The notes under the pieces: model-generated | The model's database searches: none | Told to the model about the DNA's origin: nothing | The model's input: only the letters and a program-made list of their open reading frames with translations | Translations under genes and position numbers: made by a program | Shown: positions 63,779-64,000 of the stretch, piece by piece | Layout of the letters: every line of letters starts with the position of its first letter | Position numbering within the stretch: position 1 is the first letter of the stretch | Assembly: GCA_008931825.1 (NCBI GenBank) | Contig: QXVZ01001034.1 | Location: 372,001-436,000, forward strand | Source of the DNA: Phallusia fumigata | Taxonomy: Eukaryota > Chordata > Ascidiacea > Phlebobranchia > Ascidiidae | Direction: 5' to 3' | DNA: 64,000 nt

Positions 63779-64000
63779 CTAAGAAAAGTTAAATGTAAAC
63801 ATTTAATTAGGTTTTCAATTCGATTCGTAATTTGTTGTTGTTTCTTTAGGTTGGAAGCAGCCAGGCTAAACTAGATTTTTAAACAACGAATTTATTCAGA
63901 TTTTCCGAAAAAAAACAAGGAATGAGTTCAACTTGTGCAACCGTTTCCAGGTCAAAAATGTCTCTAGGGTCGTCTTGGGTTAAAACCAGGTCAAACAACA

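Noticed and set aside
1-64000. CRISPR array, bacterial operon or integrated virus
   Set aside because: No direct-repeat/spacer pattern, no bacterial-type gene packing, and no reverse transcriptase, integrase or capsid-like frames were seen; all genes are spliced metazoan genes apart from single-exon MRPS14.

Overview
The window looks like nuclear DNA of an invertebrate chordate, most likely an ascidian tunicate of the Ciona type. This is inferred from AT-rich non-coding DNA, many short GT-AG introns, vertebrate-like orthologues (NUP160, CCT8, pyridoxal kinase, MRPS14, a CYP2-type P450), tRNA-derived SINEs and abundant hAT-like MITEs. Species cannot be fixed from the sequence alone. Two single N bases (14118, 22369) lie inside repeats and probably mark assembly joins.

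Layout. 1-4211 (minus): 5' part of a gene encoding a signal peptide, a ten-cysteine Ly6/uPAR three-finger domain and then a fibrinogen-related domain (FReD); its last exons lie off the left edge. 5025-8875 (minus): a complete nine-exon CYP2-like P450. It is head to head with 9524-25684 (plus), a complete 31-exon NUP160 whose introns hold several nested transposons. 26795-27334 (plus): MRPS14. 27630-29445 (plus): seven-exon pyridoxal kinase. 31139-35338 (plus): twelve-exon CCT8.

36382 to the right edge (minus): a tandem array of at least four unusual G-protein-coupled receptor genes. Each complete copy has 15 exons: signal peptide, a cysteine-rich ectodomain of about eight to nine LDL-receptor class A-like modules, and a rhodopsin-type 7TM core most like the relaxin/LGR receptors but with no leucine-rich repeats. 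Copies A (36382-45252) and B (47383-54419) are open. Copy C (55444-62458) carries a 43-base deletion in TM1 that gives a stop just before the membrane. Only the last exon of copy D (63492-63778) is inside the window. A decayed chimeric receptor-exon relic lies between B and C.

The housekeeping genes (nuclear pore, mitochondrial ribosome, B6 salvage, chaperonin) have no evident functional link beyond proximity. The two ends of the window hold lineage-specific extracellular recognition genes: the Ly6-FReD fusion and the LDLa-GPCR array. All exon models were made by eye from splice signals, reading phase and family resemblance; in every model except receptor C the phases close without a stop.
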